A program made the position numbers and the translations under genes. The notes beneath the pieces are model-generated. The model saw nothing but the letters and a program-made list of their open reading frames with translations, ran no database searches and had not been told where the DNA came from. A DNA stretch of 58,701 bases from NCBI GenBank assembly GCA_021787565.1, contig JAJYLT010000023.1, positions 1 to 58,701 on the forward strand, written 5' to 3'. Origin of the DNA: Acidobacteriota bacterium (GTDB lineage: Bacteria > Acidobacteriota > UBA4820 > DSQY01). Positions 31,219-43,616 of the stretch are shown here, piece after piece. Within the stretch, counting starts at the first letter, position 1. Each line of letters begins with the position of its first letter.

Positions 31219-32529
31219 TCAGGAAGGCTGGACGGTGCTCAACCGGGTGCTCGGGGCACGTCGAAAGACGTTGTAGGCCAGGTTGGCCAAACGGTGGTGG
31301 GGGTTCCTGGCCACCCTGGAGAGGATCGAGGGCCAGGAGTACGCCTCCCTCCGGGCCCCGACCCATCCGGCGTAGAGCTCATCGGGGCTCATCCTTCGGG
31401 GCAGGAAAACCACCTGGCTGTGGTTGTAGCGGGACCACTCCTTGTGCAGCAGCCGCCCCTCCTCCTCGAACTGCCGGAAGAGCTGCGTCCCCGGGTAGGG
31501 AGTGAGGATGTGAAAGGTGGCGCCGCTGGGGGCGCACTTCTTCACGAATCCGACCGCCTCCTCGAACACCTCCGGTCCGTGGTCATCGAAGCCGAAGATC
31601 ATGGAGACCTCCACCAGAATCCCCGCCTCCTGGACCCGGCGCACGAGCTCGGCCATCGGCAGGCGGGCCCGGAGCTTGGGCAGACCGGCGAGATCGCCGC
31701 TCAGCCCCTCGACCCCGGCAAACACTCCCAGGCAGCCCGAGCGCCGCATGAGGGCGAGGAGCTCTGGATCTTCGGCAAAGTGGAGGGTGGTTTGGGTTAC
31801 CCAGCGTTTGCCCATGGGCACGAGGCCTTCGAGGATGGGGATGGCGCGGCGAGGGTCGCCCAGCAGGTTGTCATCCAGGAAGAGAAGGAACCCTCCCGGG
31901 AGGCACCGTACCTCATCGAGGATCTCCTCCGCCGCTCGATACCGGAAGCGCCGGCCGAAGTGCGGCGTCACGGTGCAGAAGGGGCAGTCGTAGGGGCAGC
32001 CGCGGCTGGCCTGGAGAACCTGGCGCGTCAGGTAGGGCCAGCCGTCCAGGACATCCCGGCGAGGGCCGGGGATTCCCAGCACGTCGCCCCGGGGCTCCGG
32101 AGATTCGTAGAGCGGGGCCAGCCGGCCCCGCGTCAGGTCGTCGAGGAGGGTGGCCCAGACGGGCTCGGCCTCCCCCACCACCACCGAATCGGCGTGAAGG
32201 GCCGCCTCCTGAGGCAGGACCGTCGGATGGATCCCGCCCAGCACCACCGGAACCCCCGCGGCGCGGAACTGCCCCGCCAGCTCGTACGCCCGGCCGGCCT
32301 GGTGGGTCATGGCCGTGATTCCCACGAGGTCCCACCCCCTCTCCACCCGGGCCGAACCGTGGGTCTCGTCCCAGAGGGAGACCTTCCACGGCTCGGGCGT
32401 GCAGGCGGCCACCTGGAGGAGGGCCATGGGGGGGATCTGGAACCGGCGCTCCCACCCGAGGCGCTGGGACATGGGATTGACGAGAAGAATCCGGGGACCC
32501 GCCCCCGGGGTGCGACGGGCAGCAGCCAT
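31219..32529 (-). CDS. B12-binding-domain radical SAM protein
   Basis: A 436-residue enzyme. Residues of about 10-135 are a cobalamin-binding-like domain (RILLVNPMSQRLGWERRF, GITAMTHQAGRAYELAGQF, VLGGIHPTVLP) that lacks the DxHxxG cobalt-binding His motif. The radical SAM domain follows, with the CxxxCxxC iron-sulfur motif in SRGCPYDCPFCTV, the Gly-rich FLLFLDDNLLG and SMIFGFDDHG. Such proteins do methyl transfers or rearrangements on lipids and natural products. The start at 32529 is preceded by GAGAGGGG. No neighbouring substrate gene identifies its target. Confidence 0.88.
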   Translation of the reverse strand: MAAARRTPGAGPRILLVNPMSQRLGWERRFQIPPMALLQVAACTPEPWKVSLWDETHGSARVERGWDLVGITAMTHQAGRAYELAGQFRAAGVPVVLGGIHPTVLPQEAALHADSVVVGEAEPVWATLLDDLTRGRLAPLYESPEPRGDVLGIPGPRRDVLDGWPYLTRQVLQASRGCPYDCPFCTVTPHFGRRFRYRAAEEILDEVRCLPGGFLLFLDDNLLGDPRRAIPILEGLVPMGKRWVTQTTLHFAEDPELLALMRRSGCLGVFAGVEGLSGDLAGLPKLRARLPMAELVRRVQEAGILVEVSMIFGFDDHGPEVFEEAVGFVKKCAPSGATFHILTPYPGTQLFRQFEEEGRLLHKEWSRYNHSQVVFLPRRMSPDELYAGWVGARREAYSWPSILSRVARNPHHRLANLAYNVFRRAPSTRLSTVQPS

Positions 32530-32585
32530 CACCCCTCTCCACGCGCCTTCCCGGCCGGGTCGAAGCCGCCCCTTCCGCGAACGCG

Positions 32586-35662
<3,077 letters not shown>

Positions 35663-35666
<4 letters not shown>

Positions 35667-36058
35667 CCCTCCACCTCCACCCGCGTCCCGGGCGAGCGCA
35701 CCACGAACACCTTCCTGTTGTTGTCCAGTGGATCCGCCGGGTAGAGAAAGAATCCGCTCCGCCCCTCGGCCAGGTTGAGCACCCGGCCCCGGATCACCTC
35801 CCCGTCCTGGAAGCAGACGCGGACGATCCTTCCGGCCTTGGGGGAAGCCTCCTCAAAATCCCCGCCCGCCTTGTAGCCGGGGTTTCCCTCAAACTCATAC
35901 ACGAAGAAGATGGCCTTCAGATCGCTGAGGTCGACGCTCTCGACCTTGCCCTCCGTGGTCACCACCTTCATCTTGGTGAAAGCCGCTGAGAAGTGGGAGT
36001 AGGTGGAGCACTTCCGCATGCTCCCGTCCTTCATGCGCAGAACGATCTTCTCCTGCAT
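35663..36058 (-). CDS. Two-domain beta-barrel protein (DUF6982-like), paralogue of the protein at 54414
   Basis: A 131-residue protein of two similar halves, each starting with a strand like KIVLRMKDGSMRK or RIVRVCFQDGEVIRG and a turn near F/YxP. The pattern KVVTTEGKVESVDLSDLKAIFFV closes the first half. It shares this layout and several residues with the 132-residue protein at 54414-54812, so both belong to one family (I believe DUF6982). AAGGAG lies 6 bases before the ATG at 36058. Its stop overlaps the Clp-type gene by four bases and it starts 15 bases after the PilB-like gene, so all three are one operon. Its fold suggests a binding or PilZ-like regulatory module; function unknown. Confidence 0.75.
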
Positions 36059-36072
36059 GGGCTCCTTCCGGC

Positions 36073-37299
36073 TTACAGCGCGTTCAGAACCTCTTCGAGC
36101 GTGCAAAGGCCGCCGAGCGCCTTCAGGACGCCGTCCATTTTCAGCGAGCTCTGGCCCTCCCTCTGGGCTCGCTGCCGCAACGACTGGACGGGCTCCTTGG
36201 CCACGACCAACTTGTTGAGCTCCTCGCTGGGCAGGTAGAGCTCGAAGATCGCCACCTGCCCGTTGAACCCCCGAAACTCGCATTGGGGACAGCCCTTGGG
36301 CTTGTAGAAGCGGGCGTTCTCCGGAAAGCGGAAGCCCAGCTCCTTCTTGAGGGCCTCGTCCACCGGGTATGCCTCCCTGCACGAGGGGCAGAGCCTGCGG
36401 ATCAGGCGCTGGTTCAGGATCGCGGCCACGGAGGCCGCCACGAGGAACGGCTGGATCCCCATGTCGATGAGGTTCTGGAGGGCGTTGATGGCGTCGTTGG
36501 CCGTCATCCTGGCGAAGACCCGCCGCTTGGCGAAGGCGCCCTGGATGGCGGCCCGAGCCTCGTCCAGGTTCAGGATGTCGCCGATGTAGGCCAAGTCGGG
36601 CTCCTGTTTCATCAGGGCGTCGATGGCCTCGGCGAAGGTGAATTCGCTGCGATCGTCCGGCTTGCCCTGGATCATGCCCGGTATCTCGTATTTCACGATC
36701 GGATCGAAGCCCATGGCCAGAAGATCGGGCTTGAGGACCTCCAGAATGGAGGCGTAGAGGGTGGTGCGCTTGCCCGATGCCGGAGGGCCCGTGACCAGGT
36801 AGAGTCCCGAGTTCCGGGCCAGGGCCCTGCGGTAGCTCGTCAGGACCGAGGGGCTCATGCCGAGCTGCTCCAGCTTCATGGTGGCGCTCTGCTTGTACTG
36901 GATCTTCACCACGAGGGATTCGCCGTAAAGGGTCGGCAGGACGTAGACGTAGAGCTCCACCTTCCGCTCGCCCGCCGTCATCCGGAAGAACCCGGATTGG
37001 GGAATCTTGGTCTTGGTGATATCCATTCCAGAGAGGACCTTGAGTCGGTTGATGACGTTGCCCTTCGTGCGCTCGGGCATCTCCTTGACCGTGCTCATGA
37101 GGCCGCCCACCCTCGTCCGGACGCTCAGCCCCTCCTGCTGCGGCTCGAAGTGGATGTCGGTGGCGTTGCCATCCACGGCGGCCGCCAGCACCGAGTCCAC
37201 CTCCTGGATGACCCCCTTGTCCTCCGCCGCGTTGCGGACCTGCTTCACGTCCGCATCGGGCGTCCGCCGCGCCGTCTCGAACTGGATCTTCTCCGCCAT
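36073..37299 (-). CDS. GspE/PilB-type secretion ATPase homologue with degenerate catalytic motifs
   Basis: A 408-residue protein of the type II secretion/type IV pilus ATPase fold. An N-terminal part (ADVKQV...ATDIHFEPQQEGLSVRTRVGG) is followed by the ATPase. Walker A is GPPASGKRTTLYA, with Arg in place of the Thr/Ser after Lys. The Asp box is DPIVKYEIPGM instead of EDPVEY. The Walker B region is YIGDILNLDEA instead of hhGEIRDxETA. The His box is RMTANDA instead of TLHTNDA. A CPSC...CPQC zinc-type motif and the C-terminal end are kept. GspE-like members hydrolyse ATP to drive pilus or secretion; here activity is doubtful. The start at 37299 (MAEKIQ) fits family length. Confidence 0.85.
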   Translation of the reverse strand: MAEKIQFETARRTPDADVKQVRNAAEDKGVIQEVDSVLAAAVDGNATDIHFEPQQEGLSVRTRVGGLMSTVKEMPERTKGNVINRLKVLSGMDITKTKIPQSGFFRMTAGERKVELYVYVLPTLYGESLVVKIQYKQSATMKLEQLGMSPSVLTSYRRALARNSGLYLVTGPPASGKRTTLYASILEVLKPDLLAMGFDPIVKYEIPGMIQGKPDDRSEFTFAEAIDALMKQEPDLAYIGDILNLDEARAAIQGAFAKRRVFARMTANDAINALQNLIDMGIQPFLVAASVAAILNQRLIRRLCPSCREAYPVDEALKKELGFRFPENARFYKPKGCPQCEFRGFNGQVAIFELYLPSEELNKLVVAKEPVQSLRQRAQREGQSSLKMDGVLKALGGLCTLEEVLNAL

Positions 37300-37381
37300 G
37301 GCCGTATCCCTCAATGGCAATCTAGCACCCCCGCCGGGCACCGGCAAGAAGAAGCAAGGAAGGGGATCAGCTCACCCGCCC

Positions 37382-38170
37382 TCACGCGGGAGGCGCAGAA
37401 ACGAGGATCCTCTCCACGGATAGGCAGCGGCCGCTCTCGTCGTCGAGTTCGGCGAAGAGGCCGGCGAGGCGGGGTTGCGCCCTGGCCACGTTGAGGATCC
37501 TCGGCATGCCCGTGAGGAGGCGGTCCAGGGAGTCGGACACCTCCATGCCGATGACGGAGCCGTAGGGCCCCGTCATGCCGGCGTCCGTGAGGTAGCCCGT
37601 CCCCTTCGGGAGGATCTCCTCGTCGGCGGTGGGCACGTGGGTATGCGTCCCGATCACCAGGCTCACCCTTCCGTCGAGGAAGAAGCCCATGGCCCGCTTC
37701 TCGCTCGTGGCCTCGGCGTGCATGTCCACCAGGATGCAGCGGTCCCCCTCGGGCAGGCCCGCGAGAATCTCCGCGGCCTTGCGGAAGGGACAGTCCACCG
37801 GCGGCATGAGGATCTTGCCCTGGAGGTTCAGGACCCACAGGGCCCTTCCATCCGCGAGGGGCAGGCGGCAGAGGCCGCGCCCCGGCGTCCCGGGCGGGTA
37901 GTTGGCCGGCCGGAGGAGCCTGTCCTGCGCTCCGATGAAGGTGAGGATCTCCTTCTTGTCCCAGATGTGGTTGCCGGTGGTCAGGAGATCCAATCCGTAT
38001 CCGAGAAGCTCCTCTACGACCTTCCGGGTCAGGCCGAAGCCCCCGGCGGCGTTTTCTGCGTTGGCCACCACCAGGTCGGGGGCCAGCCGCGCGCGCAACC
38101 CCGGCAGGGCCTCCCTCACGGCGGTCCGGCCCGGCTTTCCCACGATGTCGCCGAGGAAGAGGACCCTCAT
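37382..38170 (-). CDS. ymdB: YmdB/TIGR00282 family metallophosphoesterase
   Basis: A 262-residue calcineurin-like phosphoesterase. Metal motifs are FLGDIVGKPGR (about 5-15), VANAENAAGG (about 35-45), TTGNHIWDKKE (about 65-75), LVDMHAEATSEK and IGTHTHVPTADE. Members have 2',3'-cAMP phosphodiesterase activity and bind RNA-degradation pathways. It follows RNase Y, a widely conserved pairing, with a 173-base gap that holds only a repeat. Confidence 0.92.
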   Translation of the reverse strand: MRVLFLGDIVGKPGRTAVREALPGLRARLAPDLVVANAENAAGGFGLTRKVVEELLGYGLDLLTTGNHIWDKKEILTFIGAQDRLLRPANYPPGTPGRGLCRLPLADGRALWVLNLQGKILMPPVDCPFRKAAEILAGLPEGDRCILVDMHAEATSEKRAMGFFLDGRVSLVIGTHTHVPTADEEILPKGTGYLTDAGMTGPYGSVIGMEVSDSLDRLLTGMPRILNVARAQPRLAGLFAELDDESGRCLSVERILVSAPPA

Positions 38171-38267
38171 GCCGGAGGGCCTCCCAGCGGGGAGATGGGA
38201 GCCTGGCGGGGCCGCACAATGCGAGGCTTCCGCGGACCTGCGGCTCCGCCCGTCTGCGGCTTCAGCC

Positions 38268-38331
38268 GCTCCTCATCTCGCCATCTCCTCATCACCTCAT
38301 CACCTCATCACCTCATCACGGCTCCATCGGG
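38268..38331. repeat. Tandem TCATCACC octamer tract
   Basis: Four or more tandem CATCACCT units precede the end of rny, between rny and ymdB. It resembles the pyrimidine tracts at 3595-3655 and 4240-4290. The rest of the gap shows no gene. Confidence 0.7.
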
Positions 38332-38343
38332 CCCCTTCGAAGC

Positions 38344-39900
38344 TCAGGTGGCGTACCCGACGAAGCGGGTCTCCCGCACGACCTGCACCTTCACCTGACC
38401 CGTGAATTTCACTTCGCGCTCGATGCGTTCCGCGATGTCCTTGGCCAGCCAGATGGTGTATTCGTCGTCCACGCTGGCCGAATCCACCAGGATCAGCAGT
38501 TCCCGGCCCGCCTTCATGGCGTAGACCTTCTTGACCCCCTTGAAGCCCATGATAAGCTGTTCCAGGGAGTCCATGTGCTCGATGTACTTCTCCAGCCCGT
38601 GCTTGTGCACCCCCGGGGCCGAAAGCGCGAGGTTCTCGGCCGTCTCCAATAGGTGGGCTTCGGGCAGCGTGGACGGATGGTCCGCGTGGAGGTGGGCGAT
38701 GCAGGCCGCGACCGCCGGCGACTCGCCGAAACGTTTGGCCAGATGGGAGGCCGCCAGCGCCGGGTGCACGTCACCCATGTTTTCCTCGATGTGGCCGATC
38801 TCGTGGAGAATGCCGGCCCGCTTGACGATGTCCCCGTTGGCGTCCAGGGCCTGGGCCATGAACAAGGCAATCTTGGCCGTTTCGATGCTGTGCTCGAGCA
38901 GGTTCTGCCCGTGCATCATCCGGAAGCGCATGCGCCCCACGAGGTGGATCAGCCGCTCGTGCATGTCGGGGATGCCCAGGTGGAACAGGGTGTCGCGACC
39001 CTGCTGCATGATGACCTCGTCCACCTGCTCCCGGGCCTTCTCGTGGAACTCCTCGATGCGGGCGGGATGGATGCGGCCGTCCTCCACCAGATGCTCGAGC
39101 GTGACGCGGGCCACCTCTCGCCTGAGGGGGTTGTGGCTGGCCAGCATGATGATCTCCGGCGTGTCGTCCACGATCACGTCCACCCCCGTGACCCGTTCGA
39201 AGGCCCGGATGTTGCGGCCCTCCCGGCCGATGATCCGGCCCTTCATCTCCTCGTTGGGGAGGCGCACCACGGCGACGGCGCCCTCCAGGGGGAGGAAGGG
39301 GACGACCTTCTCGACCGCCTGGGTGGTGATGATGCGGGCGAGGTTCTTCGCCCGGTCCCTGGCGTTCTCCTCGATCTTCTTGATGATGCGGGTCGCCTCC
39401 TTGCGGGCGTCGTATTCGAGCTGCCGCAGGAGCTCGGCCTTGGCGTCGGCGGTGGAGAGGCCGGCGATCTCCTCCAGCTTGCTCCGCTGGGCCTTCAGGA
39501 GGGCTTCGGCCTCCCGCTTCTCCTTGTCGACGATCTCCTCGCGCTGGGCCAGCTTCTTCTCGCGCGCCGCGAACTCGTTCTGCTGCTCCTTGAGCTGGGA
39601 TTGGCCCCTTTCGAGCTGCTGGTCCCGCGCGGCCAGGTCGGATTCCTGCTTGGAGAGGTCCTTTCGCTTGTTTTTCCATTCCTTCTCGAGCGCCTGTTCG
39701 CGGGCGAGCAGGCGCTCCTTGGCCTTCACCTCCGCGTCCTGGAGGAGCTGCTGCGCCTCCCTCCGGGCGCGGTCACGGATGAGATCCGCTTCGGAACTGG
39801 CCTGGCGGACCTCGTTCCGGTGCTGCATCCGCCACACGCCGGCCACGATGCCAGCGCCCAGCAGCAGTGCCAGAAGGGCCACCACAAAAGTTGTGATCAA
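38344..39900 (-). CDS. rny: Ribonuclease Y
   Basis: A 518-residue membrane-anchored endoribonuclease, normal length. The helix TTFVVALLALLLGAGIVAG at 3-21 is followed by a long coiled coil (about 25-205) and a KH domain (NEEMKGRIIGREGRNIRAFE, about 215-240). The HD domain has the HD of ILHEIGHIEE and HAD motifs. It starts mRNA decay at the inner membrane. The start codon is TTG at 39900, supported by GGGGAGG 6 bases upstream. ZapA lies upstream. Confidence 0.95.
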   Translation of the reverse strand: MITTFVVALLALLLGAGIVAGVWRMQHRNEVRQASSEADLIRDRARREAQQLLQDAEVKAKERLLAREQALEKEWKNKRKDLSKQESDLAARDQQLERGQSQLKEQQNEFAAREKKLAQREEIVDKEKREAEALLKAQRSKLEEIAGLSTADAKAELLRQLEYDARKEATRIIKKIEENARDRAKNLARIITTQAVEKVVPFLPLEGAVAVVRLPNEEMKGRIIGREGRNIRAFERVTGVDVIVDDTPEIIMLASHNPLRREVARVTLEHLVEDGRIHPARIEEFHEKAREQVDEVIMQQGRDTLFHLGIPDMHERLIHLVGRMRFRMMHGQNLLEHSIETAKIALFMAQALDANGDIVKRAGILHEIGHIEENMGDVHPALAASHLAKRFGESPAVAACIAHLHADHPSTLPEAHLLETAENLALSAPGVHKHGLEKYIEHMDSLEQLIMGFKGVKKVYAMKAGRELLILVDSASVDDEYTIWLAKDIAERIEREVKFTGQVKVQVVRETRFVGYAT

Positions 39901-39946
39901 GGTACGCCTCCCCTCTTAGGGCCAAGGGGGGATCAGGGCGGTTGGT

Positions 39947-40240
39947 TCAGCGCAAAGCCTCCTCAAGGGCTTCGGCGACCTGCTGCGAAACCGATTGCAG
40001 TTCGGCCGCCGCGGCCGCTTGATTCTCTTGGAGGGTGATCAGACGATCCGCCAGGTTCAAGGCGGCGAGGATGGCCACCTTGGTGGTTTCCTGGAGCCGC
40101 GTTTCTCGCTGGATTTGCCGCATGGTCTCGTCGACTAAGCCGCCAACCTTCTGCGCCCACTCTTGGGAGCCGTGCACCCGGACCTGGTAGGTCTGGCCCA
40201 GGATGTCCAACTCCACGAGGTGATCCCCGGTCTGACTCAT
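39947..40240 (-). CDS. zapA: Cell division protein ZapA
   Basis: A 97-residue protein with the ZapA pattern VELDILGQTYQVRVHGSQEW at the N-terminus, then a long C-terminal coiled coil (VAILAALNLADRLITLQEN). It binds and bundles FtsZ. The ATG overlaps the stop of the coiled-coil gene upstream (ATGA). Confidence 0.9.
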   Translation of the reverse strand: MSQTGDHLVELDILGQTYQVRVHGSQEWAQKVGGLVDETMRQIQRETRLQETTKVAILAALNLADRLITLQENQAAAAAELQSVSQQVAEALEEALR

Positions 40241-40488
40241 TGCGCGACCTGTTCGAACTCCTTCAGAAGCTCCTCCACCACCGCCTTGAGCTCCTGGCGT
40301 TCGCCTTCATAAAAGGCGACCTGATCCTTGAGCCGGTCTGCATCGGCGCGAGCGACGGCAGCCTCGGCCTTCAGCCGCTCGTTCTCCTTCCTGAGCTCCT
40401 TGAGTGCGCTCGACACCTCTCGAGCGCGCTCCTTAAGTTTCTCAAACAATTCTTTCTGGACGCTTTTTCCTTCACCATCGAAAAGCAT
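40237..40488 (-). CDS. Small coiled-coil protein, ZapB-like
   Basis: An 83-residue coiled coil (LFEKLKERAREVSSALKELR, then further heptads). It lies between pheT and zapA, a position in which many bacteria have a coiled-coil partner of ZapA, but the sequence alone is only suggestive. AGGAGAG precedes the ATG. Confidence 0.65.
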   Translation of the reverse strand: MLFDGEGKSVQKELFEKLKERAREVSSALKELRKENERLKAEAAVARADADRLKDQVAFYEGERQELKAVVEELLKEFEQVAQ

Positions 40489-40497
40489 CTGGCTCTC

Positions 40498-42537
40498 CTA
40501 GCGTAGGGTGGCGCCGAAACGCGGACCCAGGACCCCCATCACGGCGTCGGCCACGGGAGCCACGTCCGCTTCGGTCAGTGTCCGGTCGGCGGCCTGAAAC
40601 GTCAATGAGAAAGTCACCGAGCGCTGTCCCTCGGGAACACCGCTCCCTTCGTAGCAGTCCACGAGGTCCGCCGACCTCAGGTCGGCCAGCGGGAGGCTCT
40701 TCAGCGCACCCAGCAGGTCCCCCCAAGGGACCCGCTTGTCCACCATCACCGAAAAATCGCGCACCGCCGAGGGGAAGCGGGAGAGCGGCGCGAACTTCGG
40801 CTGGCTCTCCAATGGGGCCAACGCTCCCAGATCCAGCTCGGCTCCGTAGGCCGCCCCGCTCTTCAGTCCGGCCGCTTCCAGCGCCTTGGGGTCCAAGGCG
40901 CCGAGGTGGCCCAGCCTCACCGGGCCCGCCTGCACCGCCACACACGACCCGGCGGTGAAGGGGTGGCCCTCCAAGGATTCGAACGAGGCACGGATGCCCA
41001 GGCGTTCGAGGATTGCCTCCACCTTGCCTTTTAGTTCCAGAAGCCCTGGCGGCCGCGGGGTTCCCCAGCGGGCGGGCGGTGCATCCGCGTACAGGAGGAT
41101 CGCCAGCCTGGACGATTCCCGCTGGGCCCCGTCGTCCCCTTTGGGATAAACCCTTCCCAGCTCGAACAGGGAGGCTCGCCTGGCTCCCCTGGCACGATTT
41201 CTGGCCAGGGAGGCCGCCATGGGCCCGAGCAGGGAGGTGCGCAGCACCGAGAAGGCCGGGGCGAGCGGGTTGCTGAGGCGGGCGGGCTCCCGGCCCTCGC
41301 CGAACGCGGCCTCCAGGACCGGGTCGGTCATGCTCATGTGGATGGTCTCGCTGCACCCCGAAGCCCAAAGGAGGTCGCGAAGGCGCTCCTCCAGGGCCTG
41401 CTCCGTGGGTCTGCCTCCCACCGGGTCCACGCCCGAGGGCAGTTCGGAGGGCAGGTCCTCGAGGCCGTGGATCCGAACCACCTCCTCGATGAGGTCCGCC
41501 TCCCTGGAGACATCTACGCGGAAGGAGGGCACCGTCACCGTCCAGACCCGGGTGGCGCTCTCGTCCAGGCCGAAGCCCAGGGAGCGCAGGATGGATGCAC
41601 ACCGTTCCGGCGGCACCCGCATGCCGAGAAGGGTCTCCAGGCGGGCGTGCCGGAGGGTCACCGCGCGCGGGCCGGCCGGGGCCGGGTGAACGTCCACGGC
41701 GCCCTTGGCCAGCCGGCCGCCGCTGAGCTCGACGATGAGGCGGGCGGCCCGGTCCAGGGCGGCTACGGGCCCTTCGGGGTCAACTCCCCGCTCGAAGCGG
41801 TGGGAGGCGTCGGTGTGCATGCCCAGGGCCTTGCTCGTTCTCCGGATGCTGATGGGATCGAAGACGGCACCCTCCAGCAGCAGATCCGAGGTGGCCTCCG
41901 TGACTCCCGTCTCCTCGCCGCCCATGACGCCGGCCAGCGCCACCGGGCGGACGGCGTCGGCGATGACGAGCCGCTCGGGATCGAGCTTTCTCTCCACCCC
42001 GTCGAGGGTCAGGAGCGTCTCGCCGGCCCTGGCCCTCCTGACCACGATGCGCCGCTGGGCCAGCTTGGCCATGTCGAAGGCGTGCAGGGGGTGGCCCATT
42101 TCCAGGAGGACGTAGTTGGTCACGTCCACCACGGCGTTGATGGGTCGGATCCCGCACTGGATGAGGCGCTTCTGCATCCACGCGGGGCTCTGGCCCACGC
42201 GCAGGCCGGTGATGACGCGCGCCCTGTACCGCGGGCAGAGGTCGGGGGCCTCTACCGTCACGCCGGCGAGGTCGGCCGCGGGCGGGCCCGCTTCCGCGCA
42301 GTCGGTCTCCGGCGGCCGCAGGGGCTTGCCCAGCAGCACCGACGCCTCCCTGGCCAGCCCGAAGACGTTCATGCAGTCCGGGCGGTTGACGGTGATGTTG
42401 AAGTCGAAGACCGTCTCGCCCTCGACGCGCTCCCGGCCCTCCACCTCGCTCCCCGAGAGGGTGAAGGCGCGGGCCACCGCCTCTTCGTCCGCTGGCAGCT
42501 CCACGTACTGCGCGATCCATCCGATGGGAAATTTCAT
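40498..42537 (-). CDS. pheT: Phenylalanyl-tRNA synthetase beta subunit, lacking the tRNA-binding (EMAP-type) domain
   Basis: A 679-residue beta subunit. It starts MKFPIGWIAQYVELPADEEAV and goes straight from SGSEVEGRERVEGETVFDFNITVNRPDCMN to the B1/B5 core, so the N-terminal tRNA-binding OB domain of about 110 residues found in E. coli PheT is absent. B3/B4 editing (GHPLHAFDMAKL, VMGGEETGVTE), B5, and the C-terminal FDX-ACB domain (SRFPSAVRDFSVMVDKRVPW) are present. With PheS it charges tRNA-Phe. The start at 42537 is four codons after the first possible start. Confidence 0.93.
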   Translation of the reverse strand: MKFPIGWIAQYVELPADEEAVARAFTLSGSEVEGRERVEGETVFDFNITVNRPDCMNVFGLAREASVLLGKPLRPPETDCAEAGPPAADLAGVTVEAPDLCPRYRARVITGLRVGQSPAWMQKRLIQCGIRPINAVVDVTNYVLLEMGHPLHAFDMAKLAQRRIVVRRARAGETLLTLDGVERKLDPERLVIADAVRPVALAGVMGGEETGVTEATSDLLLEGAVFDPISIRRTSKALGMHTDASHRFERGVDPEGPVAALDRAARLIVELSGGRLAKGAVDVHPAPAGPRAVTLRHARLETLLGMRVPPERCASILRSLGFGLDESATRVWTVTVPSFRVDVSREADLIEEVVRIHGLEDLPSELPSGVDPVGGRPTEQALEERLRDLLWASGCSETIHMSMTDPVLEAAFGEGREPARLSNPLAPAFSVLRTSLLGPMAASLARNRARGARRASLFELGRVYPKGDDGAQRESSRLAILLYADAPPARWGTPRPPGLLELKGKVEAILERLGIRASFESLEGHPFTAGSCVAVQAGPVRLGHLGALDPKALEAAGLKSGAAYGAELDLGALAPLESQPKFAPLSRFPSAVRDFSVMVDKRVPWGDLLGALKSLPLADLRSADLVDCYEGSGVPEGQRSVTFSLTFQAADRTLTEADVAPVADAVMGVLGPRFGATLR

Positions 42538-42544
42538 GGCGGCC

Positions 42545-43555
42545 TCAGAACTGCTCCAGGAATCGCAGGTCGTTGTCACAGAAGTGCCGGATGTGGTCGA
42601 TGCCGTACTTGAGCATGGCCATGCGGTCGATGCCCAACCCGAAGGCGAAGCCGGTGTAGCGCTCCGGATCGATGCCCACGAAGCCGAAGACCGCCGGGTC
42701 CACCATCCCGCAGCCGCCCACCTCCAGCCATCCGGTGCGCTTGCAGACGGGGCATCCCGCGCCGTCGCAGAGCACGCAGGAGAGGTCCGTCTCGGCCGAC
42801 GGCTCGGTGAAGGGGAAGTAGGAGGGGCGGAAGCGAACCGCGACGTCCTTCTGGAAGAGCTTGGCGTAGAAGTGGGCGAGGGTCCCCTTGAGGTGAGCCA
42901 TGGTGATCCCCTCGTCCACGACCAGTCCCTCCACCTGGAAGAACATGGGGGAGTGGCTCACGTCGTCGTCGCGACGGAAGACCCTCCCGGGGGCGATGAT
43001 CTTGATGGGGGGCTTGCGCGCCTCCATGGTGCGGATCTGGACGGGGGAGGTCTGCGTCCTCAGCAGGAGGTCCCCCTCGAGGTAGAAGGTGTCCTGGATG
43101 TCGCGCGAGGGGTGGTCGGCCGGCGTGTTGAGGGCTTCGAAGTTGTGGTAGGCGTCCTCCACCTCCGGCCCCGAGGCCACTGCGTACCCCATGGAGAGGA
43201 AGATCTCCTCGATCTCCCTCCGGACGCGGGAGATGGGATGGATGGTACCGAGGTCGGGCCGGATGCCGGGCAGGGTCACGTCCACCGGGGGCGGTGCGTT
43301 CCTGGCCGCGCGGATGCGCCCCAGCGCCGCCTCCACGCCGGCCTCCAACTCCTGCTTCAGGGCGTTCACGCTCTGGCCGAAGGCGCGCCGCTCTTCGGGC
43401 GGCAGCGTCTTGAGCGCGGCCATCAGCTCCTGCAAGACGCCCCTCTTCTTGCCGACGTACTGCCCCTTCACTTCCAACAGGGCCGATTCGGTGGAGGCCT
43501 CCTCGATATCACGGGAAAAGTCTCGCCGGATCTGCTCGATTCGCTCCAGGTGCAT
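42545..43555 (-). CDS. pheS: Phenylalanyl-tRNA synthetase alpha subunit
   Basis: A 336-residue alpha subunit, normal length. N-terminal coiled coil, then class II motifs: HPISRVRREIEEIF, KIIAPGRVFRRDDDVSHSPMF (motif 2 here about 185-205), GWLEVGGCGMVDP and AFGLGIDRMAMLKYGI (motif 3). A CxxC...CxxC pair lies at about 258-270. GGAGAGG precedes the ATG. It is followed by pheT with an overlap of a few bases in the longer reading. Confidence 0.97.
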   Translation of the reverse strand: MHLERIEQIRRDFSRDIEEASTESALLEVKGQYVGKKRGVLQELMAALKTLPPEERRAFGQSVNALKQELEAGVEAALGRIRAARNAPPPVDVTLPGIRPDLGTIHPISRVRREIEEIFLSMGYAVASGPEVEDAYHNFEALNTPADHPSRDIQDTFYLEGDLLLRTQTSPVQIRTMEARKPPIKIIAPGRVFRRDDDVSHSPMFFQVEGLVVDEGITMAHLKGTLAHFYAKLFQKDVAVRFRPSYFPFTEPSAETDLSCVLCDGAGCPVCKRTGWLEVGGCGMVDPAVFGFVGIDPERYTGFAFGLGIDRMAMLKYGIDHIRHFCDNDLRFLEQF

Positions 43556-43578
43556 ACACCTCTCCCATCGAAATGGGG

Positions 43579-43607
43579 AGTATACAGTATTCCCTTATAT
43601 TCCACAA
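43579..43607 (-). promoter_or_regulatory. Predicted sigma-70 promoter of pheST
   Basis: On the minus strand TTGTGG, 17 bases, TATACT, ending 24 bases before the pheS ATG. The -10 is close to consensus, the -35 weaker. Confidence 0.6.
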
Positions 43608-43616
43608 CGTTTACCC

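Noticed and set aside
39901-39946. 6S RNA next to zapA
   Set aside because: In many bacteria ssrS lies near zapA, but this gap is only 46 bases.
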